Assembly: GCA_007124945.1 (NCBI GenBank)
Contig: SLED01000197.1
Coordinates: forward strand, 1-40,888
Reading direction: 5' to 3'
Source: Salinibacteraceae bacterium
GTDB taxonomy: Bacteria; Bacteroidota; Rhodothermia; Rhodothermales; Salinibacteraceae
Length of the DNA: 40,888 nucleotides
Positions 8,063-16,862 of this stretch are shown piece by piece (the stretch's first letter is position 1; every line of letters begins with the position of its first letter). The position numbers and the translations under genes are program-made. The notes beneath the pieces are model-generated. The model was not told where the DNA came from and made no database searches. It saw only the letters and a program-made list of their open reading frames with translations.

Positions 8063-10765
8063 ATGATTACCCGCGATCTGAAAAAGCTACTCGAAAAGCT
8101 GAACGACCACTCAACCCGTGCGCTTGAGGCGGCGGTGGGCTTCTCCATCAACAGGGGGCACTACGAGGTGACGATAGAGCATGTGGTGCTTAAGTTGCTG
8201 GACAATGGCGATGGCGATCTGCCTTTAATATTCGACCACTTTGGCGTTGACGCGGGACGCGTGGCCAACGCCCTTCAGCGTCATCTTGAGGGGTTCCGTA
8301 CAGGAAATACAGGGCGCCCGGCCTTCTCCTCCCGCATGCTCGACCACATCGAGGCTGCCTGGGTGGTAGCCTCTGTGCATCATGGATTTTCTGAGATTCG
8401 CTCCGGCACCCTGCTGGAGGCACTGCTTGAGAGTGATGATTTCCAGACGCTCTCCTATGCCGAAGCGTTTGCGGGTATCAAGCGAGACGACCTCCGGGAC
8501 AACTTCATGGACATTGTCGCGGGCTCAGCGGAGGAGTCGTGGCAGCGCCCCGGCATCGCCTCTGACGGACGGGCGGGCGAGCGAGGCGGAGAGGCGCTTG
8601 GTCAATTTACGACCAACCTGACGCAGGAAGCGCGGGAGGGACGAATCGACACGATCTCCGGGCGAGACAAAGAGATTCGCCAGATGATCGACATCTTGAG
8701 TCGCCGTCGCAAAAATAATCCAATACTGGTGGGCGAGGCAGGCGTCGGGAAGTCCGCCGTTGTGGAGGGTATGGCACTTCGAGTGGCAGAGGGTGACGTG
8801 CCGGATAGCCTCAAAGAGGTGGAGATTGTTGGCCTTGATATGGGATTGCTGCAGGCAGGCGCGAGCGTAAAAGGCGAGTTTGAGGAGCGGCTCAAGTCCG
8901 TGATACAAGAGGTGAAGGAAGCGTCAAAGCCAACCGTCTTGTTCATCGACGAAGCGCACACGCTCATTGGCGCAGGCGGACAGGCAGGCACAGGGGACGC
9001 GGCGAACCTCCTGAAGCCCGCGCTCGCACGCGGCGAACTCCGGACGATCGCTGCTACGACGTGGTCTGAATACAAAAAGTATATCGAGAAAGACCCGGCG
9101 CTGGAACGGCGTTTTCAGATGGTCAAGATTGATGAGCCGTCGGTCGATAACGCGGCAATCATGCTGCGCGGCATCAAGGCCAAGTATGAGGAGCATCATG
9201 GGCTGGCCATCACCGATGAAGCGGTACGTGCCGCTGCCGAATTATCGGCCCGGTATATCGCCGGGCGGCAGCTACCTGACAAGGCCGTAGACCTGCTCGA
9301 CACCGCCGCTGCACGCGTCAAGATGGCGCGCACGTCCACACCCGCAGTCATCGACGATCTGGAGCGCCGCCTCCTTTATCTCGATCGAGAGATTGAAGCG
9401 CTGGAACGGGACGTCTCGACAGGTATCCGCCCGAACGACGGTACGCTTAAGGAGCGCTCCAGCGAACACGCCCGGGTGAGTGAGCGGCTTGAGGAACTGC
9501 GCGAGCGCTGGATTGCCGAGTTGGATCTGGTGGCGAAGATAGAGGCTATCCGGGAGCAGCTTCAGGGTGAAGAGACGGTATCCGCCGCAGTGGCGGATAC
9601 CGATCCGCCTGCATCGAACGGGGAAAGCGGCGCGGAGGCCTCCGAAGAAACTGCTGCCGGCAACCCCGACCGCACCGCATTACTTGATGAGCTGGCTTCC
9701 CTTCAGGATGAACTTGAGGAACTCCGCGGCGAGGATGGTCCACTCGTACCGGGTCAGGTAGACAGCACCGTGGCGGCGGCCGTCGTTTCGGACTGGACCG
9801 GCATTCCGGCCGGCGCGATGGAGCGCGATGAAGCCACCCTCCTTCTCGAACTCGAAGATCGGCTCACAGAATCCATCTTGGGGCAGGACGAGGTGATCCA
9901 CGAAATTGCCGATTCTATCCGCACAGCAAAGTCGGGCATGGGCAATCCGGATGCGCCCATGGGGGTATTTCTTTTCGTCGGTCCAAGCGGTGTGGGGAAA
10001 ACCGAGTGTGCGCGCACGCTCGCCACGTTACTCTTTGGCGGTGAGCGATTTCTCACCACCATCAACATGTCCGAGTACCAGGAGAAGCACACCGTATCGC
10101 AGCTGAAAGGCTCGCCTCCGGGATACGTTGGATATGGAGAGGGTGGTATCCTCACCGAAGCCGTGCGCAGGCAGCCCTACTCCGTCGTACTCCTTGATGA
10201 AGTGGAGAAAGCCCACCGCGATGTGATGAATCTGTTCTATCAGGTCTTCGACAAGGGCTTTATGCGGGATGGTGAAGGGCGGGAGGTCAGCTTCAAGAAT
10301 ACCATCATCATGATGACCTCCAACCTGGCGTCAGACACCATCTCATACGTTTGCACCGAAGATGAGCGGCCCGCGCCCGATGCAATCCGCAACGCCATAC
10401 ACGATACGCTCGCAGAGCACTTCCAGCCGGCCCTGCTTGGCCGCATGAAGGTGGTGCCCTTCTACCCGCTCATGCAGGAGCCGATGGAGGGCATCACGCA
10501 GATCAAGCTCCGCCGCATCGACGAACGCCTGCGCGATGCGCACGATATCCGGTTCACGTTTGAGGACGAGGTGGTCGAGCGTATCGCAGAGCGCTGCACG
10601 CAGACGGATACAGGTGCCCGCAATATCGACTTTATCATCGATCGTGACGTCCTGCCCTCCGCTTCTCGGAGACTGATCGCCCGGATGGCTGATGAACGAA
10701 TGCCGTCTGAGCTGCAACTTGGCATGGACGAGCAGGGGCACTTCAAGTACACGTTTTTAGACTGA
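8063..10765 (+). CDS. clpV: T6SS AAA+ ATPase ClpV (TssH)
   Basis: ClpV is the hexameric ATPase that disassembles contracted TssB/TssC sheaths for reuse. The 900-aa chain has a Clp N-domain (about 1-150), a first AAA+ module with Walker A GEAGVGKS (224-231) and Walker B VLFIDEAH (292-299), an M-domain-like coiled coil with a Glu/Ala-rich insert (about 425-560), and a second AAA+ module with Walker A GPSGVGKT (640-647), pore loop GYVGYGEGG and Walker B VVLLDEVEKAH. The N-domain sequence ('STRALEAAVGFSINRGHYEV') and position among tss genes favour ClpV over housekeeping ClpB. Both nucleotide sites look intact. Its presence indicates a dynamic, recycling sheath. Confidence 0.95.
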   Translation: MITRDLKKLLEKLNDHSTRALEAAVGFSINRGHYEVTIEHVVLKLLDNGDGDLPLIFDHFGVDAGRVANALQRHLEGFRTGNTGRPAFSSRMLDHIEAAWVVASVHHGFSEIRSGTLLEALLESDDFQTLSYAEAFAGIKRDDLRDNFMDIVAGSAEESWQRPGIASDGRAGERGGEALGQFTTNLTQEAREGRIDTISGRDKEIRQMIDILSRRRKNNPILVGEAGVGKSAVVEGMALRVAEGDVPDSLKEVEIVGLDMGLLQAGASVKGEFEERLKSVIQEVKEASKPTVLFIDEAHTLIGAGGQAGTGDAANLLKPALARGELRTIAATTWSEYKKYIEKDPALERRFQMVKIDEPSVDNAAIMLRGIKAKYEEHHGLAITDEAVRAAAELSARYIAGRQLPDKAVDLLDTAAARVKMARTSTPAVIDDLERRLLYLDREIEALERDVSTGIRPNDGTLKERSSEHARVSERLEELRERWIAELDLVAKIEAIREQLQGEETVSAAVADTDPPASNGESGAEASEETAAGNPDRTALLDELASLQDELEELRGEDGPLVPGQVDSTVAAAVVSDWTGIPAGAMERDEATLLLELEDRLTESILGQDEVIHEIADSIRTAKSGMGNPDAPMGVFLFVGPSGVGKTECARTLATLLFGGERFLTTINMSEYQEKHTVSQLKGSPPGYVGYGEGGILTEAVRRQPYSVVLLDEVEKAHRDVMNLFYQVFDKGFMRDGEGREVSFKNTIIMMTSNLASDTISYVCTEDERPAPDAIRNAIHDTLAEHFQPALLGRMKVVPFYPLMQEPMEGITQIKLRRIDERLRDAHDIRFTFEDEVVERIAERCTQTDTGARNIDFIIDRDVLPSASRRLIARMADERMPSELQLGMDEQGHFKYTFLD

Positions 10766-10860
10766 GTTTGCCGCACTCTCGCCCACCTTATCTACCCTGA
10801 ACGCAGAGATTCCGGCCAGCGCGAGTTGCCGTTTGCGAACATCACCAACACCACACGGCC

Positions 10861-13725
10861 ATGAGTATCCCGTTTCGCTTCAACATTCTGGACGATAGCA
10901 TCGAGTTTGACCTATTCGACTTTGTCGGACGCGAGGGGCTCTCTCAGCTCTTCTGTTTCGATGTAGGCGTCTCCACAACGGAACCGGTTGATCTCGACAA
11001 TATTGTGGGAGAGATGGCGGGGCTCAACGTCCGGCAGCAGCGCAAGCGCGAGGAAAATGGCAGCACGACCTCCGAGGTGCTGGAGCGGACCTATTACGGT
11101 ATCATAAGCGAAGCGCAGGTGGGCGGCCGCTATCGGATGGCCGAGGGAGACCTGCTCGAGTTCTACCGTTTTCGCCTCGTTCCGCGATTCTGGCAACTCA
11201 CGCTGGGACAGCGTAGCCGTGTCTTTCGGCAGAAGACCGTGGGCGAAATTATCGGACAGGTGCTCGAAGACAACGACCTGTTCTCGGGCGATTTCGAGAT
11301 AGACCTGGAGGGCTTTTACGAGAAGCGCCAATATTGCGTGCAGTACCAGGAAAGCGATTTTGCATTCATCAGCCGGCTGATGGAGTACGAGGGCATCTAC
11401 TACTACTTCCTCATGGATGAGGGAGACCAGCGGGATGTGCTTGTGATTACCGATGTTAACCCCGGCGAGCAGGCCCTCAGCCCGAGTGCGATTGTAAGTG
11501 AACTACTTGGTATAGGGCGAGCCGGTGAGGACACCGAGATTGAAGAGGTGGAGTATAATACCGGTGCAGGTCTCGGCGAGAATCCCGCCATCAGCCGTAT
11601 CACGGCGAAGAGAACGCTCGTGCCCGCGCAGGTGACGATGTGGGATGATGACATCGAGGATTTCGTCACGCCCGACTCGGAGGCAGCGGGTGTTGACGTC
11701 TCGGGCAACACGGTGAATGGAGCCTATGAGGAGTACGGCGATCTTCTGCAGGAGGAACGGCAGGCCAACAAGAGCAAGCTCGACGGTGACGCCAGCGACA
11801 AAAGCGATCGGGAAGATCGTTTAAAGCAGCTCGCTCGCCGCCGAAGCGAAGAGATTGTGGCCAATCAGGCAAAGGTGTTTCGCGGTAGAAGTACGGATCC
11901 CCGCTTTTTTGCTGCAGGTGTGGTGGAGCCGTTTTTGTGGGATCAGGGCGGTCCTATTGGGCCTCCTGAGTTGCCCGGTGGCGAAGACCGGTTCCTGCTT
12001 ACTACGCTGGTACATGCAGGAGCACAACGTGCGCGCCATGTGGCAGATCTGGACACGCAAGAGACGCTGCTTGACCCCTATCCGGAAGATACGGAGGCGC
12101 TTCATCGGTATGTTGTGGGGCTGGAAGAGCCAGCCTACGTCAATGAGTTTGCCTGCATCCCTGAGCGCATCGCCTACCGACCTCCGCGACAGACGCCCGT
12201 TCCTCGGATCCCTGGCGTGCTTACCGCGCAAATCGAAAAACAGGGCGGCGGTGATCGTGTGGTGGACGACGAGGGCCGGTACAAAGTGAAGATGCATTTC
12301 GATCAGGAAGATCACGAGGACGGGTCCTCACGGCCCATCCGCATGGCCCAGCCCTACTCGGGGGCGGAATATGGTATGCACTTTCCCAACAAGAACGACT
12401 CCGAGGCGGTCGTCTCCTTTATCGACGGCGATGTAAATCGCCCGGTAATGCTCTCCACCGTACCCAACCCCAAGACCCACGCGCCGGCGCCGCTGGAAAT
12501 CAACAACTTCGTCACTACAGAGCAGACCAACCTCATCCGCACGGTTCAGAATAATCAGTTTATCCTCGAAGATCACGAGAGTAAGCTCGGCGTGCGCATC
12601 TACACCCCGCAGTATGAGAGCATTATTCAGCTGGGCTCCCCGGAGCTGCAGGTAGAGCCGTACGCGTTGATCGGGGGCGTTAGCATCGGTACCAACAATA
12701 CGGTAGAGCTTTTCGGGAAGAAGGGGGTCGTGATTAATGCGGGTGAGGAATTTGTGCCCGACCTCGATGCGTTTCAGGCGGCCGTGGAAGCGGTAGAGGA
12801 GATGATAGAGGAGGTGGTGGAGAAAGCCACCGAGGGAGAAAAGTCAGCACTCGATCAGATTAAAGCGAAGCTTGGAGAACTGAAGGAAGCTGCCATCGAT
12901 GCTGTGGCCGGTAAACTTGCTGGTGAATTGGGCGACTGGGAAGAGGGAATCGAAGATCCGCAGGTAGTGATCGAAGGTGAATCCGGTATTGTCTTTCACT
13001 CGGAAGAGGCTGGTATTACGTCACACACGAAGGCAGGCTACACCTTCTACACGCAGGAGGGCGGTGTTGACTTTGGTGCAAAGAGTGGTATCAAGTTCGC
13101 CACTGATGAGGGAGGGGTGAGCATGTATGTCAAAGAAGGTGGGATCTCTGGTAGTGCGTTCAAGGGGGATATCTCTCTGACCGCGCAGGAAAACAACATT
13201 AACCTGAAGGCAAGGAAAAAGAACATAAGCCTTGACGCCGAGAAGGAAGATGTTACAGTTGAGGCTAAAAAGAATGTAAAGCTGACTGGCAAGAATGAAA
13301 ATGTAAGCCTAACAGCCAAAACCAAAGACGTCAAGTTATCGGCTGAAAAAAAGGACATAGAGGGTGTGGCTAAAAAGAATGTGTCATTTAAGGCTGAAGA
13401 TGAGAATATTAGTCTTGAGGCTGCAGAGAAAATTGTATTAACATGTGGACAATCCAAGATAGAGCTTCGAAAAAATGGAACGATTCAGATCCATGGGAAA
13501 AACATTGATATCAAGGGTAATCAGAAGGTAGATGTTGATGGTAAGCAACATGTATCACTTAAGAGCGCTAAAGACATTAAGATCGAGGCTAAGGTTGGGG
13601 TGAAGATTGATGGGACCAAGGTAAATTCCAAGGCCAAGGTGATGAATAAGACCGAAGGCAACCTGGTCAATTCAGACGCAAGTGCGGCCAGTATTCTTAA
13701 GGGCGGTATCGTCAAAATCAACTAA
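10861..13725 (+). CDS. vgrG: VgrG (TssI) spike protein with repeat extension
   Basis: VgrG trimers form the needle tip below PAAR. The 954-aa chain has a gp27-like N-terminal region ('RFNILDDSIEFDLFDFVGRE'; 'YCVQYQESDFAFISRLMEYE' near residue 158), a gp5 OB-fold with 'DEGRYKVKMHF' and 'RMAQPYSGAEYGMHFPNKND', then unusual parts. These are a charged coiled-coil-like insertion (about 635-700, Glu/Lys/Ala-rich) and about ten nonapeptide-like units with pattern N-[IV]-x-L-x-A (about 768-860). A normal VgrG-type end follows ('LTCGQSKIELRKNGTIQIHG'). The repeat stretch is markedly A+T-rich: 26/60 and 23/60 G+C for 13201-13260 and 13261-13320, against 42/60 for 9001-9060 in clpV. No toxin domain is evident at the C-terminus. 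Confidence 0.95.
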   Translation: MSIPFRFNILDDSIEFDLFDFVGREGLSQLFCFDVGVSTTEPVDLDNIVGEMAGLNVRQQRKREENGSTTSEVLERTYYGIISEAQVGGRYRMAEGDLLEFYRFRLVPRFWQLTLGQRSRVFRQKTVGEIIGQVLEDNDLFSGDFEIDLEGFYEKRQYCVQYQESDFAFISRLMEYEGIYYYFLMDEGDQRDVLVITDVNPGEQALSPSAIVSELLGIGRAGEDTEIEEVEYNTGAGLGENPAISRITAKRTLVPAQVTMWDDDIEDFVTPDSEAAGVDVSGNTVNGAYEEYGDLLQEERQANKSKLDGDASDKSDREDRLKQLARRRSEEIVANQAKVFRGRSTDPRFFAAGVVEPFLWDQGGPIGPPELPGGEDRFLLTTLVHAGAQRARHVADLDTQETLLDPYPEDTEALHRYVVGLEEPAYVNEFACIPERIAYRPPRQTPVPRIPGVLTAQIEKQGGGDRVVDDEGRYKVKMHFDQEDHEDGSSRPIRMAQPYSGAEYGMHFPNKNDSEAVVSFIDGDVNRPVMLSTVPNPKTHAPAPLEINNFVTTEQTNLIRTVQNNQFILEDHESKLGVRIYTPQYESIIQLGSPELQVEPYALIGGVSIGTNNTVELFGKKGVVINAGEEFVPDLDAFQAAVEAVEEMIEEVVEKATEGEKSALDQIKAKLGELKEAAIDAVAGKLAGELGDWEEGIEDPQVVIEGESGIVFHSEEAGITSHTKAGYTFYTQEGGVDFGAKSGIKFATDEGGVSMYVKEGGISGSAFKGDISLTAQENNINLKARKKNISLDAEKEDVTVEAKKNVKLTGKNENVSLTAKTKDVKLSAEKKDIEGVAKKNVSFKAEDENISLEAAEKIVLTCGQSKIELRKNGTIQIHGKNIDIKGNQKVDVDGKQHVSLKSAKDIKIEAKVGVKIDGTKVNSKAKVMNKTEGNLVNSDASAASILKGGIVKIN

Positions 13726-13745
13726 GCGCATTGCGCGGCTATTTC

Positions 13746-14075
13746 ATGGCAAAACCAGCAGCTGTAGTTTCAAAGAACAATGTTCACGGCCCACCTCTCA
13801 TAGGAGCAGGTTGCCCGACGGTACTGATAGGCAATTTGCCCGCTTGGCGTGTCAGTGACCAGCACACGTGTCCCATGTTGAACAGCCCTCCACCATCCGG
13901 GCCTGGTACGCCGCATGGGCCGGGAGTCACGGCACCCTCGGGAGCGCCGACGGTCTTTATTGGGGGAATGCCTGCTGCCGTGTTGTCGGACAAGACCATC
14001 GAGCCAGGTGCCGTAGTCCCGCCGTTGGTACAGAATGTTACGATAGTGGGGGAGTTTACTGTGCTAATCGGATAG
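13746..14075 (+). CDS. PAAR-domain spike tip protein
   Basis: PAAR proteins form the sharp cone on VgrG and often carry or recruit effectors. The 109-aa product is essentially a stand-alone PAAR domain, with repeated 'GCPTVLIGNLPAWRVSDQHT', 'PHGPG' and 'GAPTVFIGGMPAAVLSDKT' segments and His/Cys candidates for zinc binding ('DQHTCPM'). It starts 20 nt after vgrG; ATG 13746 is preferred over a TTG at 13731, which lies almost at the vgrG stop and adds an unrelated MRGYF. The adjacent RHS gene suggests that PAAR and RHS, often fused in one chain, are split here. Confidence 0.92.
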   Translation: MAKPAAVVSKNNVHGPPLIGAGCPTVLIGNLPAWRVSDQHTCPMLNSPPPSGPGTPHGPGVTAPSGAPTVFIGGMPAAVLSDKTIEPGAVVPPLVQNVTIVGEFTVLIG

Positions 14076-14132
14076 GGATTTTCACGTAGCGGTTATCGAA
14101 AACCGTTGCTTTCGCTCTGGACCTTCAACGTT

Positions 14133-16856
14133 ATGTCTATTCGTGCTGACGTCGCATCTGGTAAGACAGGCGAATACGCCGTTGATTTGCGGTTACCTGG
14201 GTACATTCCTTTAGAGCTTGCCAGAACGTACGCGAGCGATGTGGAGCAGGGCGAATATTACGGTCCCGGCTGGCGATTCAATCTGAACATCTCGCTTCAC
14301 CTTGGAAATGACCGGCTCGTATTTAGCTCAGGAGGTGAAGAGGAGATCGTTTTCACACCCATTGATGTGAAGGTGCAGGCATGGCATCAGGATTCGGGAC
14401 TCATCCTACAGCATCATCCAGATGTCTATGTGGCGTTCTTTTCTCCGGCTTTGCAGCTGGTCTTTCCTAAGCAAAACGCCTATCGGGGCACGATAGCCTT
14501 AGATCGAATTGAAGATCTAAATGGTAATCATATTCAGTTTGCCTATCGACAGGGGCGAATCGTTACGATAGCAGACACCGTGGGTCGCAAAATCACACTG
14601 GGATACACGGGCAATACTATTTCATCGCTCGACGTCACTGGGCAGACCGGACAGAAGCCGGTACGTGCTCGTGCGTTTGAGTATGACTACCAGGGGCGTC
14701 TGATAGCTGTTCACGACCAGTTGAATAGAACTATACATTACGACTACAAGAAGCATTATGTCGTTGCTCGACGGGATCGCGCAGGCGCTGTGCGATATGC
14801 TCAGTACGATGCTGATGGACGTTGTCGAATGCTCTGGGACGAGCATGGTAGCGAAGCCGTTCGCATCGATTTCGACGACCTCCGTCAGCGGACCCGCTTG
14901 ACCAAAATCGATGGGTCGACGCAGATTTACCAGCACGTGTACAGCAGGCTGATACTAAACATGACGGATCCGCACGCTGATCAGCGGGCCTTCTATTATG
15001 ACGAACAGGAAAACATCATTGGTTTTACAAATCGGTTTGGGTCAATCGTGACCGTCCAGAAGGAAGAGGATGATGTCCTCAATCAGGTCGACGGAGAGGA
15101 GCGTCTCGCTTTGGTAGCATACAATGAAGAAGGTTTCGCTGGACGAGTAGAAGACGCCTACGAAAACACGTTCATCCTGGCCTACGACGCGGAATCCAAT
15201 CTCGTCGAGATAACGGACCCTGAAGGGCAAGCGTGGCACATCTCTCGCGACGGACGCGGGCGGGTTACACATCTCCAGACGCCCGAAGGCCGTAACGTTC
15301 AGCGCCTGCAGCATGAAGGGTCGGATGTTCTGGAGGATGATCTTGGACTTGTCTGGAAGCGCCAGCGCGACCTCTTCGGGAGGCTATGCGCGATCAGTGA
15401 TGCTGCTGGACGGAAGATCACGCTTGAAAGAGATGCAGCGGGGCACGTCAAGAAGCTCCAGATAGGAGACGCGTACACAGCTGAATTCTCTTACAACCCG
15501 GCCGGAAGGCTTACGACATTTGCAGATTCTGAGGGAAGGCAGTCACAGAGACGCTACGATTCGGCCATGCGCCTGGTTGACTGGCGACTCACTGATGGCA
15601 CGCAACGACGTTTCACGTACGACGCAGCTAATCGCCTCGCCGCGATAGTAAAGGGTCGCAAAGGATCGACGGAAATGAGCTACGATCAGGCTGGTCGTCT
15701 GGTCGAAATTGGTTTTGCCGATGGCAGTCACAGAGCGTACCGGTACACAGATGATGCGGTGATTGTCGAAAATGATTCTAATGCTAAGACGCGCAACTAC
15801 AACCCACTGGGAGAACTCACCCATGTGGCAGGGACGAATGGGTCGGAGACCGACGTGTCGTTTGGCCCCACTGGTGAACTGATCAGTTTTGAATCTGAGG
15901 GTACAGAGCATTTCTTTACGTACGACACGCTGGGCCGTGTAGCGGAATGGGATTTAAATGGCGCCACCGTAGGCTTCGGGTACGACGCGGACGGATGTGT
16001 GCGGTCGGTAGACTCCGAGCGGGGAAGCTGGAGCTTGACAGCAGATGAGCGTGGCCGGCCCATGCGGATTGTCAGCGAGGAGGCGATGTCCACGGTGGAC
16101 CTATCGTATGATGCAACCAGCCGCTTGCAGACGCTTGCGGTGGCCGGCAGCACTATCGCTCGGATTTCGTATGATGACCTTGACCGCGTCACGCGAATCG
16201 ACCTACCGGCCGAGGGACAATCCGTCGATATTGCAACCGGATCGGGGGAAGAGTCCCAACTCATCGACGTTTCGATTCCTGCTCAGGGGGATGCAGATTC
16301 AGCGGCTTCGTTCGCACTTTTCGCAGGTCCAAATGGAATTTCCGTGGGTATCCGGGTGGATGGTCGGGTGATTCCGTTCTGGATTCAGGGGACGCTACTT
16401 CGCTCGACCAATCTGTCGTTGCAGCAGGCGATCATCGTGTCGGCTATTCGCGGGATGGAGAGCCTGGTTTCTACTCAGGAAAGTCTGGATCGCGCACTTC
16501 TCGAGCGCTGGGCAAGTCCAGGCCCGCGAGAACTGTGGTTCACGTCAATTCCTGATCTGCCCGACACACCACCGTGGAATTTCTTCCACTGTTTCTTTCT
16601 TCACCCTGGATTTCTTCATCGCCACCGCCTTGGCATCGTTCCCCATCTTTTCGAGGCAGGGCGCTCTAACTATTGCGTCGGACCGAGCAGTCTGGTGACG
16701 GGCTCGCATGATCCAAGCGGTCTTAATCCGGTGTCGTGGCAGGAGCGGTCGCTGAGCCGACGTCTTGGGCTGCAGTCCCCGCTTTTCGCGCCCGGGCGCA
16801 TCGATCCAGAAGAAGCTGTAAAGCTGTTTTCCTCGTCGGCCGCGCATCAACCGTAA
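14133..16856 (+). CDS. RHS/YD-repeat protein, probable T6SS cargo with atypical C-terminus
   Basis: RHS proteins form a hollow shell that encloses a C-terminal toxin. The N-terminus ('ADVASGKTGEYAVDLRLPGY' then 'GPGWRFNLN') is the typical RHS entry domain. YD repeats ('YDYQGRLIAV', 'FTYDAANRLAAI', 'MSYDQAGRLVEI', 'FTYDTLGRVAEW' and others) run to about residue 690. The canonical RHS core (RYYDP..GRF...DP.G) is missing. A 215-residue unrecognised region follows, containing only a lone DPSGL (residues 860-864) with 43 residues after it. I cannot assign a toxin activity. ATG 14133 is chosen over TTG 14106; either is possible, as neither has a clear ribosome site. The upstream PAAR and downstream pentapeptide/DUF2169 genes support an effector role. 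No immunity gene is obvious. Confidence 0.85.
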   Translation: MSIRADVASGKTGEYAVDLRLPGYIPLELARTYASDVEQGEYYGPGWRFNLNISLHLGNDRLVFSSGGEEEIVFTPIDVKVQAWHQDSGLILQHHPDVYVAFFSPALQLVFPKQNAYRGTIALDRIEDLNGNHIQFAYRQGRIVTIADTVGRKITLGYTGNTISSLDVTGQTGQKPVRARAFEYDYQGRLIAVHDQLNRTIHYDYKKHYVVARRDRAGAVRYAQYDADGRCRMLWDEHGSEAVRIDFDDLRQRTRLTKIDGSTQIYQHVYSRLILNMTDPHADQRAFYYDEQENIIGFTNRFGSIVTVQKEEDDVLNQVDGEERLALVAYNEEGFAGRVEDAYENTFILAYDAESNLVEITDPEGQAWHISRDGRGRVTHLQTPEGRNVQRLQHEGSDVLEDDLGLVWKRQRDLFGRLCAISDAAGRKITLERDAAGHVKKLQIGDAYTAEFSYNPAGRLTTFADSEGRQSQRRYDSAMRLVDWRLTDGTQRRFTYDAANRLAAIVKGRKGSTEMSYDQAGRLVEIGFADGSHRAYRYTDDAVIVENDSNAKTRNYNPLGELTHVAGTNGSETDVSFGPTGELISFESEGTEHFFTYDTLGRVAEWDLNGATVGFGYDADGCVRSVDSERGSWSLTADERGRPMRIVSEEAMSTVDLSYDATSRLQTLAVAGSTIARISYDDLDRVTRIDLPAEGQSVDIATGSGEESQLIDVSIPAQGDADSAASFALFAGPNGISVGIRVDGRVIPFWIQGTLLRSTNLSLQQAIIVSAIRGMESLVSTQESLDRALLERWASPGPRELWFTSIPDLPDTPPWNFFHCFFLHPGFLHRHRLGIVPHLFEAGRSNYCVGPSSLVTGSHDPSGLNPVSWQERSLSRRLGLQSPLFAPGRIDPEEAVKLFSSSAAHQP

Positions 16857-16862
16857 CTCGTG

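Noticed and set aside
8063-10765. Housekeeping ClpB chaperone
   Set aside because: The N-domain sequence and its place between tssG and vgrG fit ClpV; the two families share the AAA+ modules.
13165-13440. Possible DNA tandem repeat or CRISPR-like array in vgrG
   Set aside because: The periodicity is at protein level (nonapeptide pattern) and the nucleotide units are not identical; the vgrG frame is open throughout. There are no spacers of constant length.
1-13725. Contractile phage tail or extracellular injection system instead of T6SS
   Set aside because: Hcp, ClpV, VgrG, TssE/F/G and separate TssB/TssC sheath subunits are diagnostic of T6SS. No tape measure, capsid, lysis or integrase genes are present.
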